From positions 1,421,467 to 1,485,466 of the forward strand of contig JAJEKV010000017.1 in the NCBI GenBank assembly GCA_021234155.1: 64,000 nucleotides of DNA, in the 5' to 3' direction. Each line of letters starts with the position of its first letter. The first letter of the stretch is position 1. The notes below the pieces were generated by a model. It was not told where the DNA came from and did not search any database. It saw only the letters and a program-made list of their open reading frames with translations. Below are positions 22,760 through 32,449 of this stretch, piece by piece. This DNA comes from Isoetes taiwanensis. Taxonomy: Eukaryota; Streptophyta; Lycopodiopsida; Isoetales; Isoetaceae. Position numbers and translations under genes: made by a program.

Positions 22760-24040
22760 GGCATAGGGAAAGTGTCTTCGCATTGTTTCCTCGGAATTAT
22801 AGGGGCTTCCCGTGGCGTAAGGGCGGTGGGCTTGAATGGGATCGCGACGCATATGGACATCGTCTTCCTGCAGGAGACATGGAAGTATGAAGGGCATCGA
22901 TTGCCAGACATTCGAGGATATCAACATTTCTCACTTGCTAATGAGCCCATGGCGGCGACGCGGCACGGTGGAGTGGCTTGCTACTTTAGGGGCGCTTAGC
23001 ATGCAAGATCACACTTCAAGTCCGATGCATTTAACCGCTACATGTGGGTAATGGTATTAGAGCCCGGTCATGTCCCATTTTTCTTGCTAGTCGCTACATT
23101 CCCCATGGGTCTAAGTTCTACCGGTATTAGATGCGGTCCTGTCATGTCCGTGATGTCGATAGGGAACTCTATGATGACATAGACCGCTATAGACAAAGAG
23201 GGGACGTGTGTTTTTGCTAGGAGATTTCAATGCTCGTGACGTCGCAGCTTGCGTCCGGTGACCTTCCAAGGTGACGCTAATGCTGATCCGCTTTGGCTTG
23301 AGACATCCGCTATTCAAAGATACACCCGCACTCCCGTGATATGGTGGCTAGACCATTTGGCGTGCAACCTGGTCCAAATACGCCGTGTTTTGACATGGTA
23401 ATTTGTAATGGTATGCGCCGATGGCCACACTTTCGGGGGTGTTACTTGTAGGAGTGATAGGCGGATGGGGAGCTAGTGTGTTGGATTACCTTTTCGCCCC
23501 AGAAAGACTTGACATGGTTACACAATTCTCCATTGGCACAAGCACGGGGGGATGAGGAGGCTTTGTCGGATCACTACCCGCTTTATGTCACGCCGAATTG
23601 GGAGCACTCAATAGTGGAGACACCGCAAAGGGGGCGTGGAGGGTTACCATACATCCCACGCCATCGTAAGCGTGGACAAGATGAATCACGGTTGGTGCGG
23701 GAGTTACAGGGTTTGATAGCTTTTACACACCGCAAGACAAGTGTGCATGGTCGGTGAGGGCGCCGCTTGCACCGCCGGGCTTTCCTTTGCGCTGAAGGGC
23801 CCTCCAAGGAGGGACACCGCGATTTTCCCCGAGAACCCGTGGTTTGATGTCGATTGCAAGGCTCTAAAGAGCCACCGCGCTTGGTCATAGATCCACGCTT
23901 GCGCCCACAGCCCCGCAAGACTATAAGCTCTTCCTAAAAGCCAAGAAGGGGAGATACATGGCGTAAAACCCGTGAGCTTTGCTTGATATGCTCATGGCGA
24001 GCCAAAAGCTTTTTGGCGTAAGGTGTTATACCGTAAGCGC
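22760..24040 (+). pseudogene. LINE-B1 ORF2 endonuclease and linker, broken
   Basis: Fragments match the endonuclease of LINE-B3: a Y-R-G-F-P-W start, D-I-V-F-L-Q-E-T-W with the catalytic Glu, H-G-G-V-A-C-Y-F-R-G, a G-D-F-N-A-R-type block near 23220, and S-D-H-Y-P-L (catalytic His) near 23570. They lie in several frames. Confidence 0.7.
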
Positions 24041-24043
24041 TAG

Positions 24044-26074
24044 GTGGTCGGTAATGTAAGTCTTGAGCAATGGATGCACCGCCAGGGAGAGTTATATGAC
24101 CCCCGTGAGCTAATACCGGGTCCCGGATCGGTAGGAGAGGTGCCGCAGCTCACGCGGGAGGATGTCCAGCCGGGGTCTCGTGCATCCGGGCGAATGGCAA
24201 GGCAAAGGATTTACAGGGGCTGCAGTCGAAGCCGTTGAAATGGGGTGGCCCATTTGTGGTAGGGCCCCGGCGGTGATCATCAACCGTGCTCGGCGAGGGG
24301 CTCCCCGTGAGTGGATGGTTAGTAAGGTTGTTCCCGCATAAAAGCCGGTAATAAGGATGAGCCGTGAATTACCGGATGATTATGGTAAGCTCATTTGCTT
24401 GCAAAGCTTCCGGGCAGGGTGGTGGAGAAGAAACTCACTAAGTGGGCCGAGGAGGCGGGGGTGCGTGCAATTGGCCGTGCAGCTTTACCCGACTCACTCC
24501 ACGAATCAATTACATATCTTCACTTTGAGAGTGTTGATGGAGGCAAGCCGAATGCGCCGATGGACTTGTATTGCCGCTTTGTAGATTTTAAGATCGCATA
24601 TGATACCGCCCCCGAGACATGCCGTGGCGAGGGTTGCAAGACTTACGAGTTCCACAGGAGTTGCGTATGGGGTGCACCAGCTTTATGATGGGATTCATGC
24701 CGCCGCCTTATGAAGATCGGGCGGGTAGCTAGCACTATGGGAGTTAAGCGGGGGCTGCCCGTTGTCTCAACGCTTTTGGGTTGTACATTGATAGCTTGGA
24801 GACGTGGATGCAAAGCACCATGGGGAGCCGGGGTGCAATTATCCGAGGCGACCTCCTGCGTGAGCCGCTTGCTATATGCGGATGATGTAGCTTTGCTAGC
24901 CCACACGGCCCCCGGTATGCAAAGAAGATTTGGATGCCCTCGGTGGGTTACGTGGGGCAACGGAATGACAAAGGAACTTGCACAAAACTAAGCTTCTCGC
25001 GATCCTCGTCCTCGCAACACCCTATCCCTGAGTTATATTACGGGGGACGTGAAGTGGAGATGGTGCGAGCTTCAAGTATCCGGGAATTGATTTCACTACT
25101 AACATGTTGTGGGATGAGTGTGTGGAGAGGAGAGCCGGTCTGCATCGGAAGGCTTTATATGCGAAGCAAAAAACGCGTGTTGCCGGATAGATCTCTCGTG
25201 GATGGGCGAGGAGAGCACACCGCTTTAGGGCCTTGGTCGAGCCGGTCTTTGCTATATGGGGTGGAGGTTTGGGGCCCAAAGAAGCTAGCAAAAACACGGG
25301 GATAGGTTGGAAAGGGTGCAAAAAGCTTTCTTGACATATAGCTTGGGAGTGAAGGACACCGTGATCGTATCGATTTTTTGTTGTATGAGACGGGGGTTTT
25401 GGCCTTTGACGATTCGCTATCTTGCGCAGCATCTTACTTGCTTCCATAAGGTGGATGGGATGGATGAGCATCGCTTGCCCCCACAGTGTGTTGTTAACGC
25501 AGGGCCCCCAAATAAATGAAGAGGGTATGGCACGAGCAATCGTAAGGGATGGTTTAGGAGGTGGTCTATGGATTACCAACGGATGGTGGCACCGGCATTC
25601 TCGATCTTGCAGAATGGGCAATTGGATGCGGGCTATGCTGCCACCCCGTGGATGCCTCTACTCTTGCAAAGCCCAAGACGAGCACTATCACGCCGATTAA
25701 TCCCGCCTTGAGCATGGACCCCATCCAGGTTTTGAAAGCACACATCTCGTGAAGAAACGGAGAGCTATTGCTGCCATAAGGGCGGGTTCCCATTACCTCG
25801 AATTGAAACAGTCATTTGGGGGTGAATGGCGGGCACCTGGATCCCCAGGGAGGAGAGGATATGTCAGTGTTGTGAGATGCACGTGATAGAGGATGAGCAC
25901 CATGCCCTCCAACGGTGCCCAGCATATGCCCATGTCCGAGCAGGGCACACTGATCTTAGATGCTCTGACACACCGCTACATCAGTTACTCGCATCACCTA
26001 TGGTAGCGCGACTGGGAGCTTACATCCTGCAGATTTCGGCCATCAGACTTGCTCTTCAGGGGCATGGTATTTGA
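24044..26074 (+). pseudogene. LINE-B1 ORF2 reverse transcriptase and C-terminal finger
   Basis: Fragments include D-F-K-I-A-Y-D (24587-24607, first catalytic Asp region), Y-A-D-D-V-A-L-L (from 24874), and E-R-V-Q-K-A-F-L (about 25310). The last frame, 25826-26074, keeps an intact finger: C-Q-C-C, then D-E-H-H-A-L-Q-R-C-P-A-Y. Stops and frame changes separate the rest. Confidence 0.8.
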
Positions 26075-26077
26075 GAG

Positions 26078-26131
26078 CCTACTATTAGGGTTTTTCCTCC
26101 CAAGTGGGGGTTTTTTCATCCCGGTAGTAGG
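26078..26131 (+). promoter_or_regulatory. LINE-B 3' structured RNA motif, copy A
   Basis: The outer stem CCTACTA (26078-26084) pairs with TAGTAGG (26125-26131). Inside are AGGGTTTTTCC, a CTCCC/GGGGG hairpin and TTTTTTCATCCC. This arrangement recurs at five other positions with different outer-stem sequence. It lies four bases after the ORF2 stop. A role as reverse-transcriptase recognition site is an inference from LINE families that need a 3' stem-loop. Confidence 0.7.
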
Positions 26132-26270
26132 GTTCTACTGTACAGTTACATTGTTTGTTTTTGGTGTTGGGGTTTTTGGCTTTTTTGCCTGTTCTCTGCA
26201 TGTACCGTCTCATAGGCCTCTGGCCTCCGTGGACGTTAAAATAAACTTCCTTCCTTCCTTCCTTCCTTGA

Positions 26271-26969
26271 TATGTTTGCCACTTCAACTACACCATCGGA
26301 TATTCCCTTGCCAGCAAGTAATTGAGGGCTTAAAACATTGTTGGTTGTTTTTCTTATATGCTCCTTCGGTTCCCTTGCCTTATCTATCTATCACATTCTC
26401 CAATGCAATGTTTTGCATTAAGGTTAAGCATCAAAGGCAAGCTATATTTTTGTTAATATTTTAGAATTCAAATGACATCGATAATATTATTGCATCAAAA
26501 CTGCAAAGTTTGTGGCCAAAATAATTGTTGAGGATAGGGATATATCTAATTTATCATATGAGAAGTTCGATTTTACTAGAAAAAGAACCTATTCACAAGA
26601 TGACATGATTGAAGAAAGGATCCAATAAGCAATGCTGGTGTTGTGTGACTAATTGGCCCAAAGTTGATATAAAAACTTGCTCTTCTTCTTCTTTTAGAAT
26701 TGCCCCCTATTAAGGGGCAATTTGCTAGGGAGAGGGTGGCTTTAGGCCTCAAGAGATATATCCTAGGCATATGTAGAAATTTAATGGTTCCAGTAGCAGT
26801 GAAAGACTGTTTTCCTTTTCTTTTTTCATGTGATCGTGGGCCTAAGGTTTTTTATTTTTGGCTTCCAAAAAGTTTTGAGATCCACGAAAAGAGTCATTCT
26901 GCTAATCTTCTAATAACATGACTCATTTCCCCTCCCCGGTCCCCTCCCTTCTTTTTTTGCAAAGTTCAG
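26271..26969. other. Non-genic stretch after LINE-B1
   Basis: No supported feature is seen. A 73-codon frame at 26700-26921 lacks recognisable motifs. Confidence 0.45.
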
Positions 26970-27251
26970 GTCTTCGATGAAGAAAGTTTCGAGCATGATA
27001 GTGAATCCAGTGTTGATATTTGTGGACGCATACACAAATTAAGTGTGCTTATGTTTGATCTAGTTTCTAAGCTAAGATATTGTTTTGCAGATGGTAAAGT
27101 CAAGTCACCAAACAAGATAATCAGAAGCAGCGAAATCAAAACAAATCATGTCAGATTGATATGTACATTTGAGAATTTGCCAAAGAGGTTTTTTTTCATT
27201 ACATATAAGGCTTCATTTTTTGCAACTAGGTCTACTTGCATCTCGATTTGA
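26970..27251 (+). other. Possible exon, unrecognised
   Basis: A pyrimidine tract and AG (26941-26969) precede a 93-codon frame that starts with an acidic Ser-rich segment (D-E-E-S-F-E-H-D-S-E-S) and continues Lys-rich. An inner GTAAAG near 27093 could be a donor. I recognise no family. Confidence 0.25.
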
Positions 27252-28734
27252 CTATGGTAGTTTCAATCTTTTCTTCATTGGAGGTTATAGATTTCAATAT
27301 TCTAGTTCTTCATATCAATCATTTTTGTGCTTTGAGTACTCCTCCTTTTGATGCTTTCAAGTCTCCTATTTTGGTCTAAATTTTTAGGTTTACAAAGCCA
27401 TTGGAACTTCATTCGTGGCAAAGAACTCACAAACTTCCATTACATGAAAGCGCTGACGAGAAGTGTGTCTGGTCTGTTCTGCAATTTTTGAGGATATTCT
27501 AGTGGAGAAATATTTTTACTTTGAAATATATGTTTTGCCTTTAATTTGAAGTTTAGGACCTTAAGAGACGACAGGTTTTGTTTAGGTTTGTACCAGATAC
27601 TTACCATTAAGTTCCCAAAATGTTGTTTGGGTGTGGTATTACATATGATTGTGCATGGTTTAAGGGTGTATTCGTATGCCAAAATAGTATTATACTGATG
27701 TCAGTAAATGGGGTGTGGGTTTTATAAGGTGTGGCATTTTTTTCCCTTTCTGTATTAGGAAAGTGGGATTCGTGTCGAATTTGGGCGTTAGGGCAGGGCA
27801 TGGCGGAGTTCTTCCGTGGGCGGCTGCTTGGCCATGGCGGAGTTATTGTGGCAGGATTCAGAGGCAACCGACGTCTTCAAATCGATTCTGGCAGCAGTAA
27901 ATATGGAGTTAATCTGGGAGGGTTCAGGGCAGAGAGGGCACAGATGCAGAATCCGACATCCTTCCTTCTGCCATGGACAAAAGCATGTTCGATTTCCTTC
28001 TGCCATAGCCAAAAGCAAGAAATATGATTTCGTTTTGTCTTGTAAGCCATCTTCCTTCTTGTGCTTGTGTTTCGCTTCAACAGGTGTTGTCTGGTTTGGC
28101 AGTGGTGGTGTTTGATTTTGAGGTTTTCCGGAACTGCCTTTTGGGTAGGGGGTTCAAATCCCCATGCTTCCTCCTATGCTGCAGCGGCGCATGCTAAATT
28201 TTGACTCCCTGTGCTTCATTATGTTGTTTGTTTCTTTCTTCTTGTTGGCAGAATGGCAGTGGATGCATAGGAGCCCATTCTTCAGCAGCAATGGAGGTCC
28301 TGTAACATGTGCAGCAGGTTGGTCTGCAGTTCGTGAAGAGAATGAGGTTCGGCCATGCATTTAGACTTGCTTCATAGCGGATATGGTCGTTTAACTGTGT
28401 GGTTGCAAAACAGCTTGAGTTGTTTGTTACTTGTGCGTATGTACGCACTTGACTTCAATCGAATACATCCTCATCCACCTTAGGGTGACGTGGAAATGGG
28501 GTTTTGACCCCATCTTGACTTAGATTGGAGGGCTCTGGTTTAGGGACAGGGCATATCATTGGGAATATGCCCTTTTTCGATGGTCAGGATTAGCGATTAT
28601 AGAGGATTAGCGATATAGAATGGGTAGCAAGATTATGTATGAACCTTTTAGTTTTGATACAAAAGATCATGTCAAAGGCTTGAGTTGGATCTTTTGCTAG
28701 TGAGTTACAAGGTTGGAATGTCCCCACCACATCT
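27252..28734. other. Non-genic stretch with one hairpin
   Basis: Only overlapping short frames are present. A 9-bp inverted repeat, AGGGCATAT/ATATGCCCT, lies at 28548-28573, next to GGGGTTTTGACCCC. Confidence 0.45.
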
Positions 28735-29260
28735 CTCTCCCCCTTTTGAATGATGTCAAGCTTTATATCCAAACTAAAAGATAGATACAACATGCATAGG
28801 TAGGATTCAAAACTCAGAGGATAATCATGATCCACCGAGTAGGACCACCAACCTATGATTAAGATAACACATTTAAATATATCTCAAATATCAGATGTCG
28901 CTTGGCAGGAGCAAGCGAAGAACAATGATAAATCTTAGCAATTCTATCTCGTGTGACCTGAAGGACAGTAGCAGCAGGAATATCCAAGCCCTTAAAATTA
29001 CATAATCTTTTGCACTTCCAGATAGACCACACCAACCATCCTGGCGCTAAGTGAAAGGCTTTGTTTCACAACTTATTCCAAGTATCCGAATAAATAGCCA
29101 AGAACACTTGCTGACTAGTCTGCGTCACGTGAAAACAAAAAAGCAGTCAGGATCAAACATACTAGAATTGATAAAAAAGAAGCAGCACTCAGTAGTCTCG
29201 GCCCTTTGCTTGCATAGTGGACAGAGTGCTGACACTCAAGGATCATTTCTGTAGACAAAG
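28735..29260 (-). pseudogene. LINE ORF2 C-terminal relic (LINE-A-like, minus strand)
   Basis: Read on the minus strand, a C-P-L-C finger start is followed by T-E-C-C, and downstream by W-S-I-W-K-C-K-R, the pattern that follows the zf-RVT finger in LINE-A1. The region then resembles the LINE-A 3' UTR. Stops are frequent. The element joins an LTR-like leader at its 5' side near 29260. Confidence 0.5.
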
Positions 29261-29269
29261 AGAAATATG

Positions 29270-29430
29270 CAGGAAATACGCGAGAAATACACTGAAAATA
29301 TGTTGGAACACCAAAAATACTTAATAGTTCAAAGCAGAATACAAGGTCTTGAGTTAGAAGGCTCAAGAACAGCGTTGAACCAAAATGCTTCAACAAGAAT
29401 GAGGTCCCTATATATAGATCTAGTCCAAAA
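29270..29430 (-). mobile_element. LTR leader relic (minus strand)
   Basis: A TATATATAGGGACC promoter-like sequence (about 29400-29415 on the minus strand) is followed by a leader sharing phrases with the relic at 1500-1680. No partner LTR is seen. Confidence 0.35.
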
Positions 29431-30170
29431 AGCGAAAAGAAAAAGACTAATGTGTTTCTATCTAGATTCCTATGTGTTATACCATCTCGTAGTGACCCAA
29501 TCTAAGTTCCCAAGCCATTTCAACCTCATCTTAAAAGTATTCCCACGATGGCAAAAAATGAACCTCCCACATGTGTAAGGATAAACTCCCCCAAACCCCT
29601 CTGTGCCAACCACTAAAGGCGTGCATCACTTGTGTTTAAATTCTCATCCTTAATCATATTAAATTCCAAAGAACGTAAAAAAATATTTATATCCAAGATG
29701 TTTTAGGGTTAGGAGCAAGACCCCAATTTGTGTTCTTACACTTGGCTTGCCAACCATGCTATTGTCTACACAATAGTAGTATAATCGAACCTTTTTCTTA
29801 GCTATCTAGCTAGTTGTCATGGGCTTAGCAACTATTACCACATGTTGGTGTGACATCGCAATGCATGTTCTAGATGCACCATCATCAAGTGTCTTCAGCC
29901 ATACCTTCGATACCATAGATAATTGTCAAGGGATCCACTCTACCAAGGTATTCTAGCCCAGCACACCAAGTATACATGTAAACATAAGCCTCCTTATCAC
30001 CCTATGATAGTAGATAAATACCTTTTTCAACTCTTAGTGATGTGTCAAATGCTAAGTGGGTCATTTGGGGTAGAGTAAATAGAAGGCACAAATATAGGAA
30101 CTGTAGAGTCACTAGACATACATAATTGTTGTCTGTTAGAGGATTAAGCTGCTTCATGAATGTTGAGTCA
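29431..30170. other. Non-genic stretch
   Basis: No supported feature is seen. Confidence 0.45.
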
Positions 30171-30175
30171 ATCAA

Positions 30176-30586
30176 AGTAACAGACCCATGGGAGACCGCT
30201 CGAGTAGATCTTGATGTGCATTCCCGAGACACCGGCATAAATGGGTAGAAGCGACTACTCATAAACGTCTAGACGGTTTTGCCCAGTTGGCTAAGGGCAT
30301 GTCGGGTAGGAACATTACATTTGGTATCAGAGCAGGGCTCGAGTTCGAGTCTCCATGGGGGCAAGTATGACCCGGAATACCGTTGGACGTCATGACTTGG
30401 TTTATGATGCTCGAGGACGAGCATAGTTCTAGTGGAAGAGATTGTAACAGACCCATGGGAGACCGGTCGAGTAGATCTTGATGTGCATTCCCGAGACACC
30501 GGCATAAATGGGTAGAAGCGACTACTCATAAACGTCTAGATGGTTTTGCCGAGTTGGTTAAGGGCATGTCAGTTAGGAATGTTACA
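30176..30586 (+). mobile_element. Complete TRIM element (miniature LTR retrotransposon), 411 bp
   Basis: Two 144-bp direct repeats (30176-30319 and 30443-30586) frame a 123-bp interior. The second starts TGTAACAGACCC and ends GTTACA. The first has an A in place of the initial T. A primer-binding site TGGTATCAGAGC, complementary to the 3' end of plant initiator Met-tRNA, starts at 30322, two bases after the first LTR. A purine-rich AGTGGAAGAG precedes the second LTR. The five bases ATCAA flank both sides (30171-30175, 30587-30591). With no coding capacity, it must have moved with proteins from another LTR element. Confidence 0.92.
30322..30333 (+). promoter_or_regulatory. TRIM primer-binding site (initiator Met-tRNA)
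   Basis: TGGTATCAGAGC is the standard plant primer-binding sequence and is correctly placed just inside the left LTR. Downstream GCTCGAGTTCGAGTCTCC resembles a tRNA box B. Confidence 0.9.
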
Positions 30587-30793
30587 ATCAAGTAGATCAG
30601 TGTACCTTCATTGCAGTCCTTGACACCTTAACACGGGAGTTGCTCGACCACATCAAGGAATTCAAAAGCAGAGGACATCTTTTAAGGAACTTTGGTAGGT
30701 CAAGAACAATGGTGATGAATATGGGAGCCACACATAAATAATGAAAGGGAGAATACAGAAAGGATGACGAGGCATCGAGAATAAACTCATGAG

Positions 30794-31033
30794 TTGCCAA
30801 GAAGGGCTACTCAACAGCCAATATGCATTAGGGCATTTACGCCACTGATTATAGTAAGGGAGGACGAACATCTTCTACCTAAGGATATTCTCCAAGTTCC
30901 ATATCGTCTTGAGAAAGAGCTCCATATTGATGGCCTATTGTCACAGCTCTGCCACCAAAAAATAGATGACTGCATCGACTATTCATATCACGAGTTTCTA
31001 AGAGATGAGATCGAGCAGCCACTCCGGCGGTGA
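30794..31033 (+). other. Unrecognised 80-codon open frame
   Basis: The frame has protein-like composition (a charged segment with P-Y-R-L-E-K-E-L, then many His, Asp and Glu) and ends in TGA. No family is recognised and no splice borders are clear. It may be a gene or gag fragment. Confidence 0.2.
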
Positions 31034-31234
31034 GGAGATGTCAAGCAAGCAGACAAGAAGCAAGGATAGTGGGTCAGATAGGTCGCCCTCGGCCCGGGGT
31101 TCAGATTCGAATGAGGAATTTTTGCCCATTTATTGTCTTTTGCCCATTTCTCCCTTAGCTTCGCTTTTTGCCTGATTTTTTCCTTGTCGTCCTAGTTTGC
31201 TCCATGTTTTTTGAGGTTGATTCCTCTTCTATCT

Positions 31235-32328
31235 GCCAACTAGTTGTTTCATAGGACCCATCCTAGGAATGCCACGGTTCTATTGCGATAGCAATAGAAC
31301 CGACATTCCTTGGACGGGGACGCCCTACCTCGCATGTCCTATTTATACCGCCTCCTTCCTCATTTCCAGTCATCGGCATTCTCTTGAGCTCTTTTCCATT
31401 CTGCTCATTTCTGGCTCCACAAGTTTCCCCCTCTCCCTCTGTCACATCTGAGCTTGTTAGTCATTTTCACATACGACTTCCCCTTTTTCTCATATTACAT
31501 TCTATTGTTAAAGTTGCTCGCGGATATGCTCTTATTTTTCATTTTTCTTGGCGTGGCACTGTAGCCTCCGAGGCTTACTTATCATTTCTTTCTTTCTCGG
31601 CGTGGTTGTGGCCTCCGAGCCATACTTTCTTGTTCATTTTCTCTCGGCGTAGCACTGTAGCCTCCGAGGCTTTCTTCTTTTTCATTTCTCTCTCGGCGTG
31701 GCAATGTAGCCTCCAAGACAGCACTAATCGGATGTTTTTTCCCGCAATGGTCATTTCGCGGATGGTTCCCGGTTGGTCAACTGTTGTTTCTTCCTCGGCG
31801 TGGCCTGGAGCCTCCGAGTGCTATTATATTCTTTTTATATCATTACAGTTTGGCACGGGCCCTGGCTTAAGGCTCCTAACTTTCTAACGGGTCATTCTCA
31901 TTTCCAGACTTTCCATTGCAGGTCCTTTTTTACAGTTCTCTCGATTGTCAGCGCCATCCTGTTTGCAGCAGCTCACTTCTTGGCTGACGTATGCTAGCGG
32001 CATTCAACGAGAGCGTTGGCGACCGTTTCTCATTAGGGTTTTCCTCGAAAACCCGAAAGGGCGGGGTTTTTCATCCCGATGAGGAGCGGCCGCCAGCTTT
32101 CTCACATACCAAGTGGCGGAACAATCATCTTTTTATTTGGCACTCTTCAGTTTCATCATGCTCTCGATCAATTGTCTAGTTTCGGAGCATGTTCAATTTT
32201 CAAGCTTTTAAAATTTTCTACCCCCTAGTAGGGGGATCAGTATGTACTCAAAGATTTTACAAAAGCTCAATGAGAACACCACTTCACTTCGGCCAACTAG
32301 TTGTTTCATAGGACCCATCCTAGGAATG
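31235..32328 (+). mobile_element. X element 1 with 37-bp direct repeats
   Basis: Perfect 37-bp direct repeats (31235-31271 and 32292-32328, containing TTTCATAGGACCCATCC) enclose 1020 bp. The insert starts with a 12-bp perfect stem-loop (31275-31302), followed by GACATTCC, GGACGGGGACG and a TATTTATA box, then five CTCGG...CCGAG hairpins (31547-31818), then the LINE-B-like structured motif (32029-32083), a CCGCCA/TGGCGG stem and CCCCCTAGTAGGGGG near the 3' end. The 167-codon frame inside is not convincing as a gene. The tail is neither poly(A) nor a clear microsatellite. I infer a non-autonomous element mobilised by LINE-B-type machinery. Confidence 0.7.
32029..32083 (+). promoter_or_regulatory. 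LINE-B-type 3' structured motif, copy B (in X1)
   Basis: The outer stem CTCAT...ATGAG encloses AGGGTTTTCC, then AAAACCC-GAAA-GGG with a GNRA tetraloop, then GGGGTTTTTCATCCC. The core equals the LINE-B copies while the outer stem differs. Confidence 0.7.
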
Positions 32329-32449
32329 TGAAGCAATTTGCACATGAATTTGCATACACTCAATTTACTTAAATATGGCTAGACCTAAGTTGAATATGGC
32401 TACACTGCCATATTGAATTGCAAGTTTCTAACAATGCTTTTATGATCTA

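Larger units (their letters stand above)
21545..26270 (+). mobile_element. LINE-B1: second LINE family, decayed
   Basis: The order is ORF1 (coiled coil, then RRM-like segment), a broken endonuclease, reverse transcriptase with Y-A-D-D, an intact C-terminal Cys/His finger, then a 3' UTR with a structured motif (26078-26131), an AGGCC hairpin and a TTCC-repeat tail (26249-26268). The tail is a microsatellite rather than poly(A), unlike LINE-A. Relatives are LINE-B2 (45873-48077) and LINE-B3 (54375-59544, minus). The 5' border is approximate. Confidence 0.85.

Noticed and set aside
22577-22999. Single intact endonuclease gene in LINE-B1
   Set aside because: Motifs are divided over overlapping frames, so it is a broken copy.
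30176-30586. Cassandra-type TRIM
   Set aside because: The 144-bp LTR is too short and lacks a recognisable 5S rRNA block.
31384-31887. 167-codon open frame inside X1
   Set aside because: The composition follows the hairpin repeats, and X2 has no matching frame at the same place.
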